Source: Verrucomicrobiales bacterium (GTDB lineage Bacteria > Verrucomicrobiota > Verrucomicrobiia > Verrucomicrobiales > DEV007). Taken from it: a stretch of DNA of 27,075 nucleotides. Where the stretch lies: positions 1 through 27,075 of the forward strand of contig JAKISY010000065.1 of the NCBI GenBank assembly GCA_021648365.1, given 5' to 3'. The notes below the pieces were generated by a model, which saw nothing but the letters and a program-made list of their open reading frames with translations, did no database searches and had not been told where the DNA came from. The position numbers and the translations under genes are program-made. Positions 7,893 through 16,196 of this stretch are shown piece by piece. How positions within the stretch are numbered: position 1 is the stretch's first letter; every line of letters begins with the position of its first letter.

Positions 7893-8093
7893 TTTCAAGC
7901 TGCACGACATTTTGAAAAATCGAACCACTGATTGCACTGATTAGCACTGATAAGAAAGAAGAAACAGGTTGTTGATGTAATAGCCATCAGTGCCGATCGG
8001 CGGTTGAAATATTTTTTGTCGTGTAGGGTGATTTGATTTGAACAGATTTTTGCTAAAAGACTCCAAGAGTATTCTGACTCCCCCCCTAATAAA
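7893..8093. other. Intergenic gap in the catabolic run, filled by a repeat element
   Basis: There is no ORF. Most of the gap (7905-8021) is the imperfect inverted repeat described separately. The last 70 nt before the dipeptidase ATG are T/A-rich, with TATTCT near 8069 and a C run just before the start; no ribosome site is visible. The element splits an otherwise compact gene run, so the dipeptidase may have its own promoter here. Confidence 0.5.
7905..8021. repeat. Imperfect inverted repeat element (MITE/REP-like)
   Basis: The left part begins CGAC (7905) and contains AACCACTGATTGCACTGAT (from 7923). The right part, read on the minus strand from 8021, also begins CGAC and contains AACCGCCGATCGGCACTGAT (8005 back to 7986). 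The two arms agree over most of about 35-40 nt, with a few mismatches and one gap. The right arm also holds the palindrome GCCGATCGGC (7993-8002). The left arm includes three ~10-nt CACTGATT-like units. This looks like a small non-autonomous element or a transcribed hairpin. Confidence 0.55.
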
Positions 8094-9161
8094 ATGATTT
8101 TTGATGCTCACCTAGATTTGAGTTTGAATGCGATTGAGTTTAATCGCGACCTTCGTTGCACGGTTGAGGAAATACGTGCGGAGGAAGAAGGCATGGAGGG
8201 TAAGGGGCGAGCCATGGGGACGGTGGCTTTTCCTGAAATGCGTGAAGCGGGCATGGGGATTGTGGTGGCGACTCAGATCGCGGGCTGCATGAAACCGGGC
8301 ATGGTGGCTTCGGGGTGGAATTCTCCGCAGCAGGCTTGGGCGATGACTCAGGCGCAGTTGGCGTGGTATAAGGAGATGGAGGCTGTGGGTGAGATGCGGA
8401 TGTTGAAAGACCTAGCGACTTTCGAAGATCAGCTCGCTCTGTGGTCTCAGGATGAGGTGCCTGCGGATGCGCCGATTGGGTATATTTTGAGTTTGGAGGG
8501 TGCGGATTCGATCATCACGCCGAAACATCTGCAGCGTTCTTGGGATGCTGGATTGCGGGCGATGGGACCGGCGCACTATGGTGAGGGGCGTTACGCTTTT
8601 GGTCACGACCGAACAGGGAAGTTGAAACCGGGTGGGGTGGAGCTGGTTGAAGAGATGGATCGCCTAGGCATGATCTTGGACGTGACACATCTCTGCGATG
8701 ATGCTTTTTGGCAGTGTTTGGATATTTTTGACGGGCCGGTTTGGGCGAGTCATTCCAACTGCCGGGCTTTGGTGAACGATCCGCGTCAATTTTCCGATGA
8801 GCAGATCAAGGCGCTGATTGATCGCGGTGCGGTGATCGGTGCGGTGTTTGATACCTGGATGCTGGTGCCGGGCTGGATTCGCGAAGTGAGCACTCCGGAA
8901 TCTGCAGGGGTGAAAATAGAAGCGGCGGTGGAGCACATTGATCACATTTGCCAATTGGCAGGCAATGCCAAACATTGTGGTTTGGGATCGGATTTGGATG
9001 GGGGTTTTGGCAAGGAGCAATGCCCGATGGATTTGGATACGATTGCTGATTTGACTCGATTAGCGGACTTGTTAAGCAATCGGGGCTTTAGCGAAGACGA
9101 TGTCGATGCGGTGATGAGTGGTAATTTTGTCAGATTTGTGAAGGAGGCTTGGTCGAAATGA
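8094..9161 (+). CDS. Membrane-dipeptidase family (M19) dipeptidase
   Basis: A 355-residue zinc amidohydrolase of peptidase family M19, which cleaves dipeptides and tolerates or prefers a D-residue at the C-terminal position. All zinc ligands expected from human renal dipeptidase are visible at fitting positions: H6 and D8 (DAHLD), E135 (SLEGAD), H199 (DVTHL), H220 (ASHSNC) and the catalytic-site D300 (GSDLDGG). No signal peptide is present, so it acts in the cytoplasm on imported substrate. The next gene starts within its stop codon (ATGA) and is preceded by AAGGAGG at 9141-9147, inside this gene. Together with the symporter genes downstream and the D-amino acid enzyme upstream, it fits a peptide salvage route. 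Confidence 0.9.
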   Translation: MIFDAHLDLSLNAIEFNRDLRCTVEEIRAEEEGMEGKGRAMGTVAFPEMREAGMGIVVATQIAGCMKPGMVASGWNSPQQAWAMTQAQLAWYKEMEAVGEMRMLKDLATFEDQLALWSQDEVPADAPIGYILSLEGADSIITPKHLQRSWDAGLRAMGPAHYGEGRYAFGHDRTGKLKPGGVELVEEMDRLGMILDVTHLCDDAFWQCLDIFDGPVWASHSNCRALVNDPRQFSDEQIKALIDRGAVIGAVFDTWMLVPGWIREVSTPESAGVKIEAAVEHIDHICQLAGNAKHCGLGSDLDGGFGKEQCPMDLDTIADLTRLADLLSNRGFSEDDVDAVMSGNFVRFVKEAWSK

Positions 9162-9496
9162 GTGAAGATTGGAGAGTGCCTGCCGAGGAAGAGGATCCAC
9201 TGCTGCGTAGTTCGCGGAGGGAGATGAAAGTAGCCTTGATTTTCTGGGCAGTGTTTCTCTGTTGGGTTGTTGGGTTGGGAAAATACTTGGCTTATCAGAA
9301 ACCTGCGGAAGGAGAAGTTCTGCAGACTATGATGGGGGTGCCAGCTTGGGTTTTTTGGGTGGTGGTTTTACCTTGGGGAGTGGCGACGCTTTTTACCATT
9401 GGTTTTGCTTTGTTCTATATGAAGGATCACGATCTGGAGAATGAGGGTAAACCGCTGTCTGCGGATCAGGATCAACTTGAGGAGGGAGGCATTTAG
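9158..9496 (+). CDS. DUF997 (YhdT-like) two-helix membrane protein, symporter partner
   Basis: A 112-residue inner-membrane protein with two hydrophobic segments (about 24-46 and 61-88), an acidic N-terminus and an acidic tail. Size, the pattern RSSRREMKVALIFWAVFLCW and the position directly before a PanF-type symporter match DUF997, whose E. coli member YhdT sits before panF. Such proteins are regarded as small accessory subunits of sodium:solute symporters. The ATG at 9158 overlaps the dipeptidase stop by 4 nt and has a good AAGGAGG at 9141-9147. The symporter starts 2 nt after the stop. Confidence 0.8.
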   Translation: MSEDWRVPAEEEDPLLRSSRREMKVALIFWAVFLCWVVGLGKYLAYQKPAEGEVLQTMMGVPAWVFWVVVLPWGVATLFTIGFALFYMKDHDLENEGKPLSADQDQLEEGGI

Positions 9497-9498
9497 TC

Positions 9499-11409
9499 AT
9501 GGAAACAATCGAAGCTGGTAGTAGTAGTGGGATTTTGTGGACTTTTGGAGCCTACATGTTGGCAGTGTTTTTTCTCGCTTGGTTGTCAGGGCGGGTAGGA
9601 TCCAAAGAGGGTTTTGTGTCGGAGTATTTCCTTGGTAGCCGAGGTTTTGGCGTCTGGGCTTTGGCTTTGACCTTTGCTGCGACGAGCGCGTCGGGGGGGA
9701 CTTTTATGGGTTTTCCTGCTTTGATTTACACCCATGGGTGGGTGTTGGCTTTGTGGATCGCGGGTTACATGACGGTGCCTTTGGTGGCAATGGCGCTGTT
9801 TGGTAAACGACTGAATCAAGTGGCGCGACGGGCGAATGCCTTGACGGTACCCGAGGTGATGCGGGAGAGGTTCAATAATAAAGGTGTGGGCATCACTGGC
9901 ACGGTGATCATCGTGGTTTTTCTTTTTGCGTATTTGCTGGCGCAGTTCAAAGCGGGCAGCAAAATCCTGAGCACATTACTGAGTGATATTGAAATTTTTG
10001 ATGTAGCGGTGCGCTGGGCAGATGTGGCTTTTGATGGAGTGCCTTTGTTGGGCTCAGCTGAACCGGATTATGCTTTGTGTTTGTTGTTTTTTGGCATTGC
10101 GGTGGTGGCTTACGTTTCTTATGGAGGCTTTCGTGCGGTGGTGTGGACGGACGTGATGCAGGGCATTGTGATGGCTGGCGGAGTATTGCTTTTGTTGGTA
10201 TTAGCGCTGTATCAAGTGGGTGGGCTGAAAAAGGCGACTCAAGCTTTAGCGGAAATGACTCCTCCTGTGCCGTTGACTGCGGTATTGGAACTCGCCGAGA
10301 GTTCGGATCAGCTGTTGGAGATCCCCAAGGGGACTTGGCTAGGAAGTGTGACTGACGATGGAAAAAAGACGGTGTATCGAAGTAAGACTACTGCGGTGAT
10401 CGAAGCGGGGAAAAAAGCGAGTGCGCAAATTGAGATGATTCGTATCACGACTCCGGGTGAGATCGAGAAAATCCCCCTGCCTGCTATTGCTGGGAGGGTA
10501 AATGTAAAGGAGGTGAAAAGCACTCCGTATCAAAGTGGGGCTGGAGAGAAGGGGGTTTACACTCGCGCTCCTGGTCCAGACTTTAAAAGCTCGATGGGAT
10601 TCTTAGCGATTGGCATGACGTTCAGTTTTTTTATTTTCTGGCCCTTCGCTGGGGTGGGTCAGCCGAGTAATATGGTTAGGATGATGATTTTTGACAAAAC
10701 CAAAGTATTGCGGAGGGCGATGGTGTCGGTGGCTTTTTACTTTGGATTTATCTATGTGGCTTTGATTGTGATTTTTGTCTGCGCGCGGGTGTTAATGCCT
10801 GGTATGGAGATCGATCCCGATCGGGTGATGCCTGAGTTTTCGACGTTTGCGACGGCGACAGCGGGAGTGCCTTGGTTGGCAGGCTTGGTGGTGGCGGCAC
10901 CCTTTGCTGCGGTGATGTCTTCGGTGGATAGTTTTTTGTTGGTGATCTCGTCAGCTTTGGTGCGTGATATTTATCAACGCAATATCAACCCACAGGCTTC
11001 GGATCGCACCTTGCAGTTATTGAGTTGGGCGGTGACGGGCAGCATAGGAATCTTAGCTGTGGTGGCGTCCTTGAATCCTCCTGAATATTTACAGGATTTG
11101 ATTGTCTCTGCCAGCGCGGGCTTGGGGGCGAGTTTCATGATTCCGATGATTTTGGCGTTGTATTGGCAACGCATGACGGGAGCAGGGGCGATCGCGGGTA
11201 TGCTGGGAGGCGCGGGGATGCACATCTTATTGTATGTGATTGGATATGCGATTGAAGGACGCTTTGCGGTTTATCCTTTGCTGGGAGTTCAGCCTTTTTT
11301 CTGGGATGTGATTGTTGCCAGCGTCTTGACGGTTGGAGTGTCGCTGATGACAGCTCCACCGGAGCGGGCTTTGGTGGTGAAATTTTTCGGTAAACGCGGG
11401 GCGAAGTGA
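9499..11409 (+). CDS. Sodium:solute symporter (SSS family, PanF-like) with a large hydrophilic insertion
   Basis: A 636-residue polytopic inner-membrane transporter, well above the usual ~480-550 residues of the SSS family. Family marks are the early ATSASGGTFMGFPALIY segment (61-77), the SSS signature GGFRAVVWTDVMQG (209-222), and the Na+-coupled core helices after residue 365. The extra length is mainly a ~110-residue hydrophilic block at about 252-362 (PPVPLTAVLELAES through GPDFKSS), rich in beta-prone and charged residues, between hydrophobic segments. Its side of the membrane and role are unknown. GGAGG at 9481-9485 serves the ATG at 9499. Downstream of a dipeptidase and DUF997 partner, it probably imports dipeptides or amino acids; pantothenate is possible by family but not suggested by context. 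Confidence 0.88.
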   Translation: METIEAGSSSGILWTFGAYMLAVFFLAWLSGRVGSKEGFVSEYFLGSRGFGVWALALTFAATSASGGTFMGFPALIYTHGWVLALWIAGYMTVPLVAMALFGKRLNQVARRANALTVPEVMRERFNNKGVGITGTVIIVVFLFAYLLAQFKAGSKILSTLLSDIEIFDVAVRWADVAFDGVPLLGSAEPDYALCLLFFGIAVVAYVSYGGFRAVVWTDVMQGIVMAGGVLLLLVLALYQVGGLKKATQALAEMTPPVPLTAVLELAESSDQLLEIPKGTWLGSVTDDGKKTVYRSKTTAVIEAGKKASAQIEMIRITTPGEIEKIPLPAIAGRVNVKEVKSTPYQSGAGEKGVYTRAPGPDFKSSMGFLAIGMTFSFFIFWPFAGVGQPSNMVRMMIFDKTKVLRRAMVSVAFYFGFIYVALIVIFVCARVLMPGMEIDPDRVMPEFSTFATATAGVPWLAGLVVAAPFAAVMSSVDSFLLVISSALVRDIYQRNINPQASDRTLQLLSWAVTGSIGILAVVASLNPPEYLQDLIVSASAGLGASFMIPMILALYWQRMTGAGAIAGMLGGAGMHILLYVIGYAIEGRFAVYPLLGVQPFFWDVIVASVLTVGVSLMTAPPERALVVKFFGKRGAK

Positions 11410-11467
11410 AAAGAGCAAGTGGACAATTCCCTTGTGGCGATTGAAGAAGGGTTTTAAGTGATGCTTA

Positions 11468-12931
11468 ATGAAAGCGGCACAATTTTCTGACACAGCGAGG
11501 CAATCGGCATACGATGCGGTGGTGGTGGGTTCGGGTCCTAATGGGCTGGCGGCGGCGATTGAATTGGCGAAAGCGGATTGGAAGGTTTTGGTGGTGGAGG
11601 CTCATTCGGCACCGGGTGGGGGTGCGCGTTCGGATGAGGGGACGTTACCAGGGTTTGTGCACGATGTGTGTGCGGCGGTGCATCCGATGGGTGTGTGTTC
11701 GCCTTTGATGAAGTCCTTGCCTTTGCAGGACTTTGGTTTGCAGTGGGAATATTCAAAATACCCTTTGGCGCATCCTCTGGATGGTGGACAGGCGGCTATC
11801 ATGGAAGCTTCGGTGGATGCGACTGCCCAGCGGCTAGGGGCGGCAGATGGTAAAGCCTACCGTCGATTATATGAACCTCTGGTTCGTGATGCGGAGGGTT
11901 TGTTTGCTGACATGCTGGGTCCGATGCTGAAGCTACCCAAGCACTTGATCGCTGCGGCGCAATTTGGCGTGCGAGCTTTGCCTTCGGCGATGAGTTTGGC
12001 GCGAGTTTGTTTTCAAGATGAACCTGCGCGGGCGATGTTGGCAGGTCATGCTGCGCATTCGGTCTTGCCTTTGGATCGCTCACCCTCTGCTGCGGTGGGC
12101 TTGATGCTGGCGGTGGCAGGGCACGCCGCGGGGTGGCCGGTGGCAAAAGGTGGCACGGGGAAGATCAGCGAGGCGATGGTGGCTTATTTGCAATCGTTGG
12201 GTGGGGAGGTGGTCTGTGGGTGGCGAGTGCAGAGGCTGGAGGAATTGCCTCAAGCCAAGGCTTATTTGTTTGATACTGGGCCTGCAGAGTTGGCGAAAAT
12301 AGCAGCACAACGTTTGCCTGAAGCTTATCGTAAGAAACTGGAGGCTTATCGTTATGGACCAGGGGTGTTTAAAATTGACTATGCTTTGAGCGAGGCTATT
12401 CCCTGGGAGAATGAGGATTGTCGTCAGGCTGCAACGGTGCATGTGGGCGGTTGGTTGGATGAGGTGGTAGAATCGGAAAAAGCTTGTTGGCAAGGCAGGC
12501 ATGCGGAGAAGCCGTTTGTTTTGTTGGCTCAGGCGAGTGTTTGTGATGATACTCGTGCTCCTGCGGGTAAGCATACGGCTTGGGCTTATTGCCATGTCCC
12601 GAACGGTTCGCAGGTCGATATGACACAGGCTATAGAGAATCAAATCGAACGTTTTGCGCCAGGTTTTCGCGACGTGGTATTGCAGCGTAGGGTGATGATG
12701 TGCGCTGATTATGAGAGTTATAATGCTAACTTGGTGGGCGGTGACGTGACGGGAGGGGTGAATGACTGGAGCCAATTGTTGGCGCGTCCGGCATTGCGTT
12801 TGAACCCCTATACCACGCCTGCTAAGGGTGTGTTTATCTGCTCAGCGTCGACCCCTCCGGGAGCGGGAGTTCATGGGATGTGTGGTTATCATGCGGCGCG
12901 AGCTGTTTTGCTGCAAGGCAATAAGAGTTGA
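11468..12931 (+). CDS. FAD/NAD(P)-dependent oxidoreductase, phytoene desaturase/PYROXD2-like
   Basis: A 487-residue flavoprotein. The N-terminal Rossmann fingerprint GSGPNGLAAAIELAKADWKV (21-40) ends in the ribose-binding Glu (VVEA, E44) and is followed by the GGGARS segment typical of the phytoene desaturase/amine oxidase superfamily (COG1233). The C-terminal block YTTPAKGVFICSASTPPGAG closes the FAD site. It differs from true carotenoid desaturases and no crt genes are nearby; it is closer to the uncharacterised PYROXD2-like group. The start at 11468 is only 18 residues ahead of the dinucleotide fold, as expected. It lies 58 nt after the symporter and 60 nt before the exporter operon, and could belong functionally to either. 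Substrate unknown. Confidence 0.8.
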   Translation: MKAAQFSDTARQSAYDAVVVGSGPNGLAAAIELAKADWKVLVVEAHSAPGGGARSDEGTLPGFVHDVCAAVHPMGVCSPLMKSLPLQDFGLQWEYSKYPLAHPLDGGQAAIMEASVDATAQRLGAADGKAYRRLYEPLVRDAEGLFADMLGPMLKLPKHLIAAAQFGVRALPSAMSLARVCFQDEPARAMLAGHAAHSVLPLDRSPSAAVGLMLAVAGHAAGWPVAKGGTGKISEAMVAYLQSLGGEVVCGWRVQRLEELPQAKAYLFDTGPAELAKIAAQRLPEAYRKKLEAYRYGPGVFKIDYALSEAIPWENEDCRQAATVHVGGWLDEVVESEKACWQGRHAEKPFVLLAQASVCDDTRAPAGKHTAWAYCHVPNGSQVDMTQAIENQIERFAPGFRDVVLQRRVMMCADYESYNANLVGGDVTGGVNDWSQLLARPALRLNPYTTPAKGVFICSASTPPGAGVHGMCGYHAARAVLLQGNKS

Positions 12932-12991
12932 ACGCTTTCAAGTATTTCTGTATTGACAGTTAGGGATATAGATTTAGGTTCTGCCATAATT

Positions 12992-14158
12992 ATGGATGAG
13001 AGAAGCGACAGGGTGGGAAAGTGGTGGAAAGTAGTGAGAGGGCTGTTGTTGTTGGTGCTGCTGCTTGGTTTAGTTTATCGAGCGAAGTTTTCGCCACTGC
13101 TGGTTGCGGGTCACCGGTTAGAGCGAGGCGAAATCGTCGCGGAAGTGATGGGCACTGGCACTTTAGAAGCTCGGGTGAAGTCAACCATCAGTGCTAGAAT
13201 TTCAGGTTTGCTCTCGAATGTATTGGTGGATCAAGGGGATCGAGTGGAGAAGGGCGATTTGTTGGTTGAATTGGATGATGCGGTGCTGCTTCAGCAGGTG
13301 GAGATTGCGAAGGCTGATATTGCTGCCAAGGAGGCATCGATCGTGCGTCTAGTGACAGATAAAAATAGAGCCGTGGCGGTTTTGAAACAAGCAACACGGC
13401 TTTTGGAGCGAATGCAAAAGGCGATAGAGTCCGGGTCGGTGTCACAGACGGATTTGGATAAATCTAATGAAATGTTCGCGATAGCACAAGCTGGCTTAGG
13501 ACGGGCGGAAGCTGCTATCACAGAAGGGCAGAAAGCGTTGGTGACGGCTGAGGAAACATTGCGTTATCATCGCGTAGCTTTGGATAATACCAAGGTTACG
13601 GCTCCTTTTGATGGTTTGGTCGTGCGTCGTCAACGTGATCCGGGTGATATCGTATTGCCAGGTAGTGCCATATTAACGCTGGTCTCTACTGAAGAGTTGT
13701 GGGTGAGTGCGTGGGTGGATGAAACTGAGATGAATCAAGTGAAGCCTGGGCAGGAGGCGCGAGTGATTTTCCGCTCTGTTGCGGAACAACCGTTTAGAGG
13801 AAAAGTTGCTAGGTTAGGACGTGAAACGGATCGCGAAACACGAGAATTTGTCGTGGATGTAAGCGTTGTTAAGAAACCTGTGAATTGGGCGGTGGGGCAG
13901 CGAGCGGAAGTTTATATTGAAGCGGGGCGTAAAGCTTCCGTGTTGTTATTACCTGCTAACTATTTGCAATGGCGCAAAGGTTTGGCTGGTGTGTTCACTG
14001 CTACGGATGGCAGGGCAGTGTGGAACCTGGTCAAATTGGGGCTCAGAAATGATGATTTTTATGAAGTGGTCGAGGGGGTAAAAGAGGGGGATGACCTGAT
14101 CATTCCATCGAAGCTTAAGCAGCGCCTTGAAGGTGGGCAGAGAATCAAAGTGAAATGA
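12992..14158 (+). CDS. HlyD/RND-type periplasmic adaptor (DevB-like)
   Basis: A 388-residue membrane-fusion protein anchored by one N-terminal helix (about 14-30) with the rest in the periplasm. Two half-lipoyl motifs bracket a helical hairpin: the first at ~64-98 (RISGLLSNVLVDQGDRVEKG) and the second at ~200-232 (KVTAPFDGLVVRRQRDPGDI), with a coiled coil at ~100-195 and a beta-barrel domain after. Such adaptors link an inner-membrane transporter to an outer-membrane channel; no TolC-like gene is in the window. The ATG at 12992 is preferred over the TTG at 12953, since the extra 13 residues precede a normal short N-terminus. Its stop overlaps the permease start by 4 nt, and the adaptor-permease-ATPase order matches cyanobacterial devBCA. 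Confidence 0.87.
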   Translation: MDERSDRVGKWWKVVRGLLLLVLLLGLVYRAKFSPLLVAGHRLERGEIVAEVMGTGTLEARVKSTISARISGLLSNVLVDQGDRVEKGDLLVELDDAVLLQQVEIAKADIAAKEASIVRLVTDKNRAVAVLKQATRLLERMQKAIESGSVSQTDLDKSNEMFAIAQAGLGRAEAAITEGQKALVTAEETLRYHRVALDNTKVTAPFDGLVVRRQRDPGDIVLPGSAILTLVSTEELWVSAWVDETEMNQVKPGQEARVIFRSVAEQPFRGKVARLGRETDRETREFVVDVSVVKKPVNWAVGQRAEVYIEAGRKASVLLLPANYLQWRKGLAGVFTATDGRAVWNLVKLGLRNDDFYEVVEGVKEGDDLIIPSKLKQRLEGGQRIKVK

Positions 14159-15366
14159 ACCTTGCAGCTAAGGATATTCGCCATAACATCGGGCGCTTTG
14201 CTTTAACCACGGTAGGCATTGGAATGTTGCTGATGGTGGTGATGGGCATGGGAGGGATTTATCGAGGCATTGTGGCGGACGCTACGATGTTGATTGATGA
14301 AATCGGTGCGGATATATGGGTGGTGCAGAAAGATACCCGAGGGCCGTTTGCTGAGATTTCGCGTTTGCCTGCAAATTTGTTATATCGAGTTGAGTCTGTG
14401 CGTGGGGTAGAGGATGTGAGGGAGTTTGTTTTTCATACTGTGCAACGTGATTACGAGGGCAGCGCGTTACGCATAGCTATTCTTGGTTTGAGTTGGCCGC
14501 GAGACACAGGAGCATGGGTTTCTTTGATCGAAGGGCGACCATTGGTTCAGAATCACTATGAAATGATTGCGGATGAATCGCTGGGGTTGAGTTTGGGCGA
14601 AAAGATCCAGCTAGGCAAAGAGTCTTACGAGGTGGTAGGTATCACTAAAAGCATGATCAGTGCAGCTGGAGATGGCATTGGTTTTGTGACTGCTGCGGAT
14701 GCATTGGCAATACAGTTTAATACCTCGGGGGAAGCGTTGAGATTGGAGCGTGCGGCGCGGAAAGTTCGCGGAGAAAATAGTGATATTGGGGCTAATATGC
14801 CGATATTGTTAGAGCAAGCAAGTCGGGCTAGTGCAGAGTTGCCTGCGTTTTCGCGTCCTCAAATCAGCGCGGTTATGGCTAGTATTTCGCCAGGCGTAGA
14901 TCCTGCTCAGGTGATAGCGAAGCTTGAGGGTTGGAGTGATGTTTCCGTTTATACTAGTCAAGGACAAAGAGATTTGCTACTGAAGGGTACGGTGGAAAAA
15001 GTGCGTCTTCAGATTGGGCTGTTTCGTGTATTGTTGACGATCATCGCTGCCATCATCATGGCTTTGATTTTATACACGCTCACACTGGATAAAATCCATA
15101 CGATAGCATTGTTGAAGTTGGTCGGTGCGCCCAATAGCAGGATTCTGGGGCTAATCATTCAAGAATCGCTTTTTATTGGCGTGCTGGGTTTTGGTATTGC
15201 CTACCTAGTGGGACAAAGGCTTTTTCCGAATTTTCCTCGCCGGGTGATTTTAACCAATGAGGATTTGTTGCAGTTGGGTATGATTGTGATTGTGATTTCA
15301 ATCGCGTCTAGTTTCCTAGGGATCTGGAAAGCGATGCGAGTATCTCCGAATGAAGCTTTATCTTAA
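14155..15366 (+). CDS. ABC transporter permease, FtsX/MacB type (DevC-like)
   Basis: A 403-residue inner-membrane permease with the four-helix MacB/FtsX layout: one helix near the N-terminus (about 14-36), a large periplasmic domain (~40-280), then three helices near ~283-306, ~332-352 and ~371-393. The N-terminal AAKDIRHNIGRFALTTVGIG and the LVGAPNSRILGLIIQE loop between the late helices are typical of DevC-like permeases. Its start overlaps the adaptor stop (ATGA, 4 nt) and its stop overlaps the ATPase start (TAATG, 1 nt), so all three are almost surely one translationally coupled operon. In the MacB class such permeases move substrates from the periplasmic side out through a TolC-type channel by mechanotransmission; the substrate is unknown. 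Confidence 0.87.
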   Translation: MNLAAKDIRHNIGRFALTTVGIGMLLMVVMGMGGIYRGIVADATMLIDEIGADIWVVQKDTRGPFAEISRLPANLLYRVESVRGVEDVREFVFHTVQRDYEGSALRIAILGLSWPRDTGAWVSLIEGRPLVQNHYEMIADESLGLSLGEKIQLGKESYEVVGITKSMISAAGDGIGFVTAADALAIQFNTSGEALRLERAARKVRGENSDIGANMPILLEQASRASAELPAFSRPQISAVMASISPGVDPAQVIAKLEGWSDVSVYTSQGQRDLLLKGTVEKVRLQIGLFRVLLTIIAAIIMALILYTLTLDKIHTIALLKLVGAPNSRILGLIIQESLFIGVLGFGIAYLVGQRLFPNFPRRVILTNEDLLQLGMIVIVISIASSFLGIWKAMRVSPNEALS

Positions 15367-16082
15367 TGAAAAATGAAACTCTAGCCATAGCCACCGAGGG
15401 TCTGAGCAAAATCTATGGAAGTGGCAATACTGAGGTGATCGCGATGCAAGACGCATCGGTTGGGGTCAAGCATGGTGAGGTGGTGGCGTTGCTCGGACCT
15501 AGTGGCTCAGGAAAATCCACTTTTTTGACGGCGGTGGGTTTGATCAATGCTCCGACTGCAGGGCGGGTATTGATTAACGGGGAGGTGGTGATGGATGGAC
15601 CGCGTGCGATGACCAATTTGAGGAAATTTCGTCGCAGTGAGATTGGTTATGTGTTTCAGAAATCCAATTTGATACCCTTTCTCAATGCGGTGGAGAATGT
15701 GCAGATTGTGATGGAGATCAATGGTTACGGCGTGGCCGAGGCGCGTCGTCGAGCACTGGATTTACTAGAGGAGCTTGGAGTGCGGGATAGGGCAGATAAT
15801 TTGCCTTCGATGTTGTCTGGAGGTCAGCAGCAACGGGTAGCGGTGGCAAGAGCTCTAGCCAATCATCCGAGTATCATCTTGGCGGATGAACCAACGGCGG
15901 CACTTGATAGTCAGAGAGGGCGCCAAGTGATGGAATTGTTTGCGCAAGTGGCGCATGATCATGGGGCGGGGGTGATCGTAGTGACACACGATCAACGTGC
16001 ATTGGATATTTTTGATACGCTCTATGAGATGGAAGATGGTCTTATTCGCCGCGCCGAGCATTCCGAATCGGCAACTCTCTAA
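15366..16082 (+). CDS. ABC transporter ATP-binding protein (LolD/MacB/DevA type)
   Basis: A 238-residue ATPase with a complete motif set: Walker A GPSGSGKST at 44-52, Q-loop Q98 (YVFQKSNLIP), signature LSGGQQQR at 150-157, Walker B ILADEP with E175, D-loop ALD and switch His208 (VTHD). The FQ-x-x-NLIP stretch and length are typical of ATPases that pair with FtsX/MacB-type permeases. It is the last gene of the three-gene exporter, sharing one base with the permease stop. A separate promoter-like element follows at 16096, so the next gene is likely transcribed independently. Confidence 0.92.
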   Translation: MKNETLAIATEGLSKIYGSGNTEVIAMQDASVGVKHGEVVALLGPSGSGKSTFLTAVGLINAPTAGRVLINGEVVMDGPRAMTNLRKFRRSEIGYVFQKSNLIPFLNAVENVQIVMEINGYGVAEARRRALDLLEELGVRDRADNLPSMLSGGQQQRVAVARALANHPSIILADEPTAALDSQRGRQVMELFAQVAHDHGAGVIVVTHDQRALDIFDTLYEMEDGLIRRAEHSESATL

Positions 16083-16095
16083 ATGTTGTTTTGAA

Positions 16096-16125
16096 TTGAC
16101 AAAGGGGTATTTTTCCTGTTTAAAT
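16096..16125 (+). promoter_or_regulatory. Sigma70-type promoter candidate for the L,D-transpeptidase gene
   Basis: A perfect -35 box TTGACA (16096-16101) is followed after 17 nt by TTTAAA (16119-16124), a 4-of-6 match to TATAAT. Transcription would start near 16132, about 65 nt before the ATG at 16197. This is the best consensus promoter seen in the window. Confidence 0.5.
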
Positions 16126-16196
16126 CAAGCCTTGGAGCTTTGGGGATATCGTATTGTGCGATAGAAATCAGGGAAGTGGAAAAAGTTTTGAATGCG

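Noticed and set aside
12080..12775. 231-codon minus-strand frame inside the FAD oxidoreductase gene
   Set aside because: It lies wholly within a gene with a strong family match and has His/Ser/Arg-rich shadow composition.
12953..12990. TTGACA at 12953 as a promoter for the exporter operon
   Set aside because: No -10 box lies at 16-18 nt; the nearest CATAAT is 26 nt away and TAGATT only 10 nt away.
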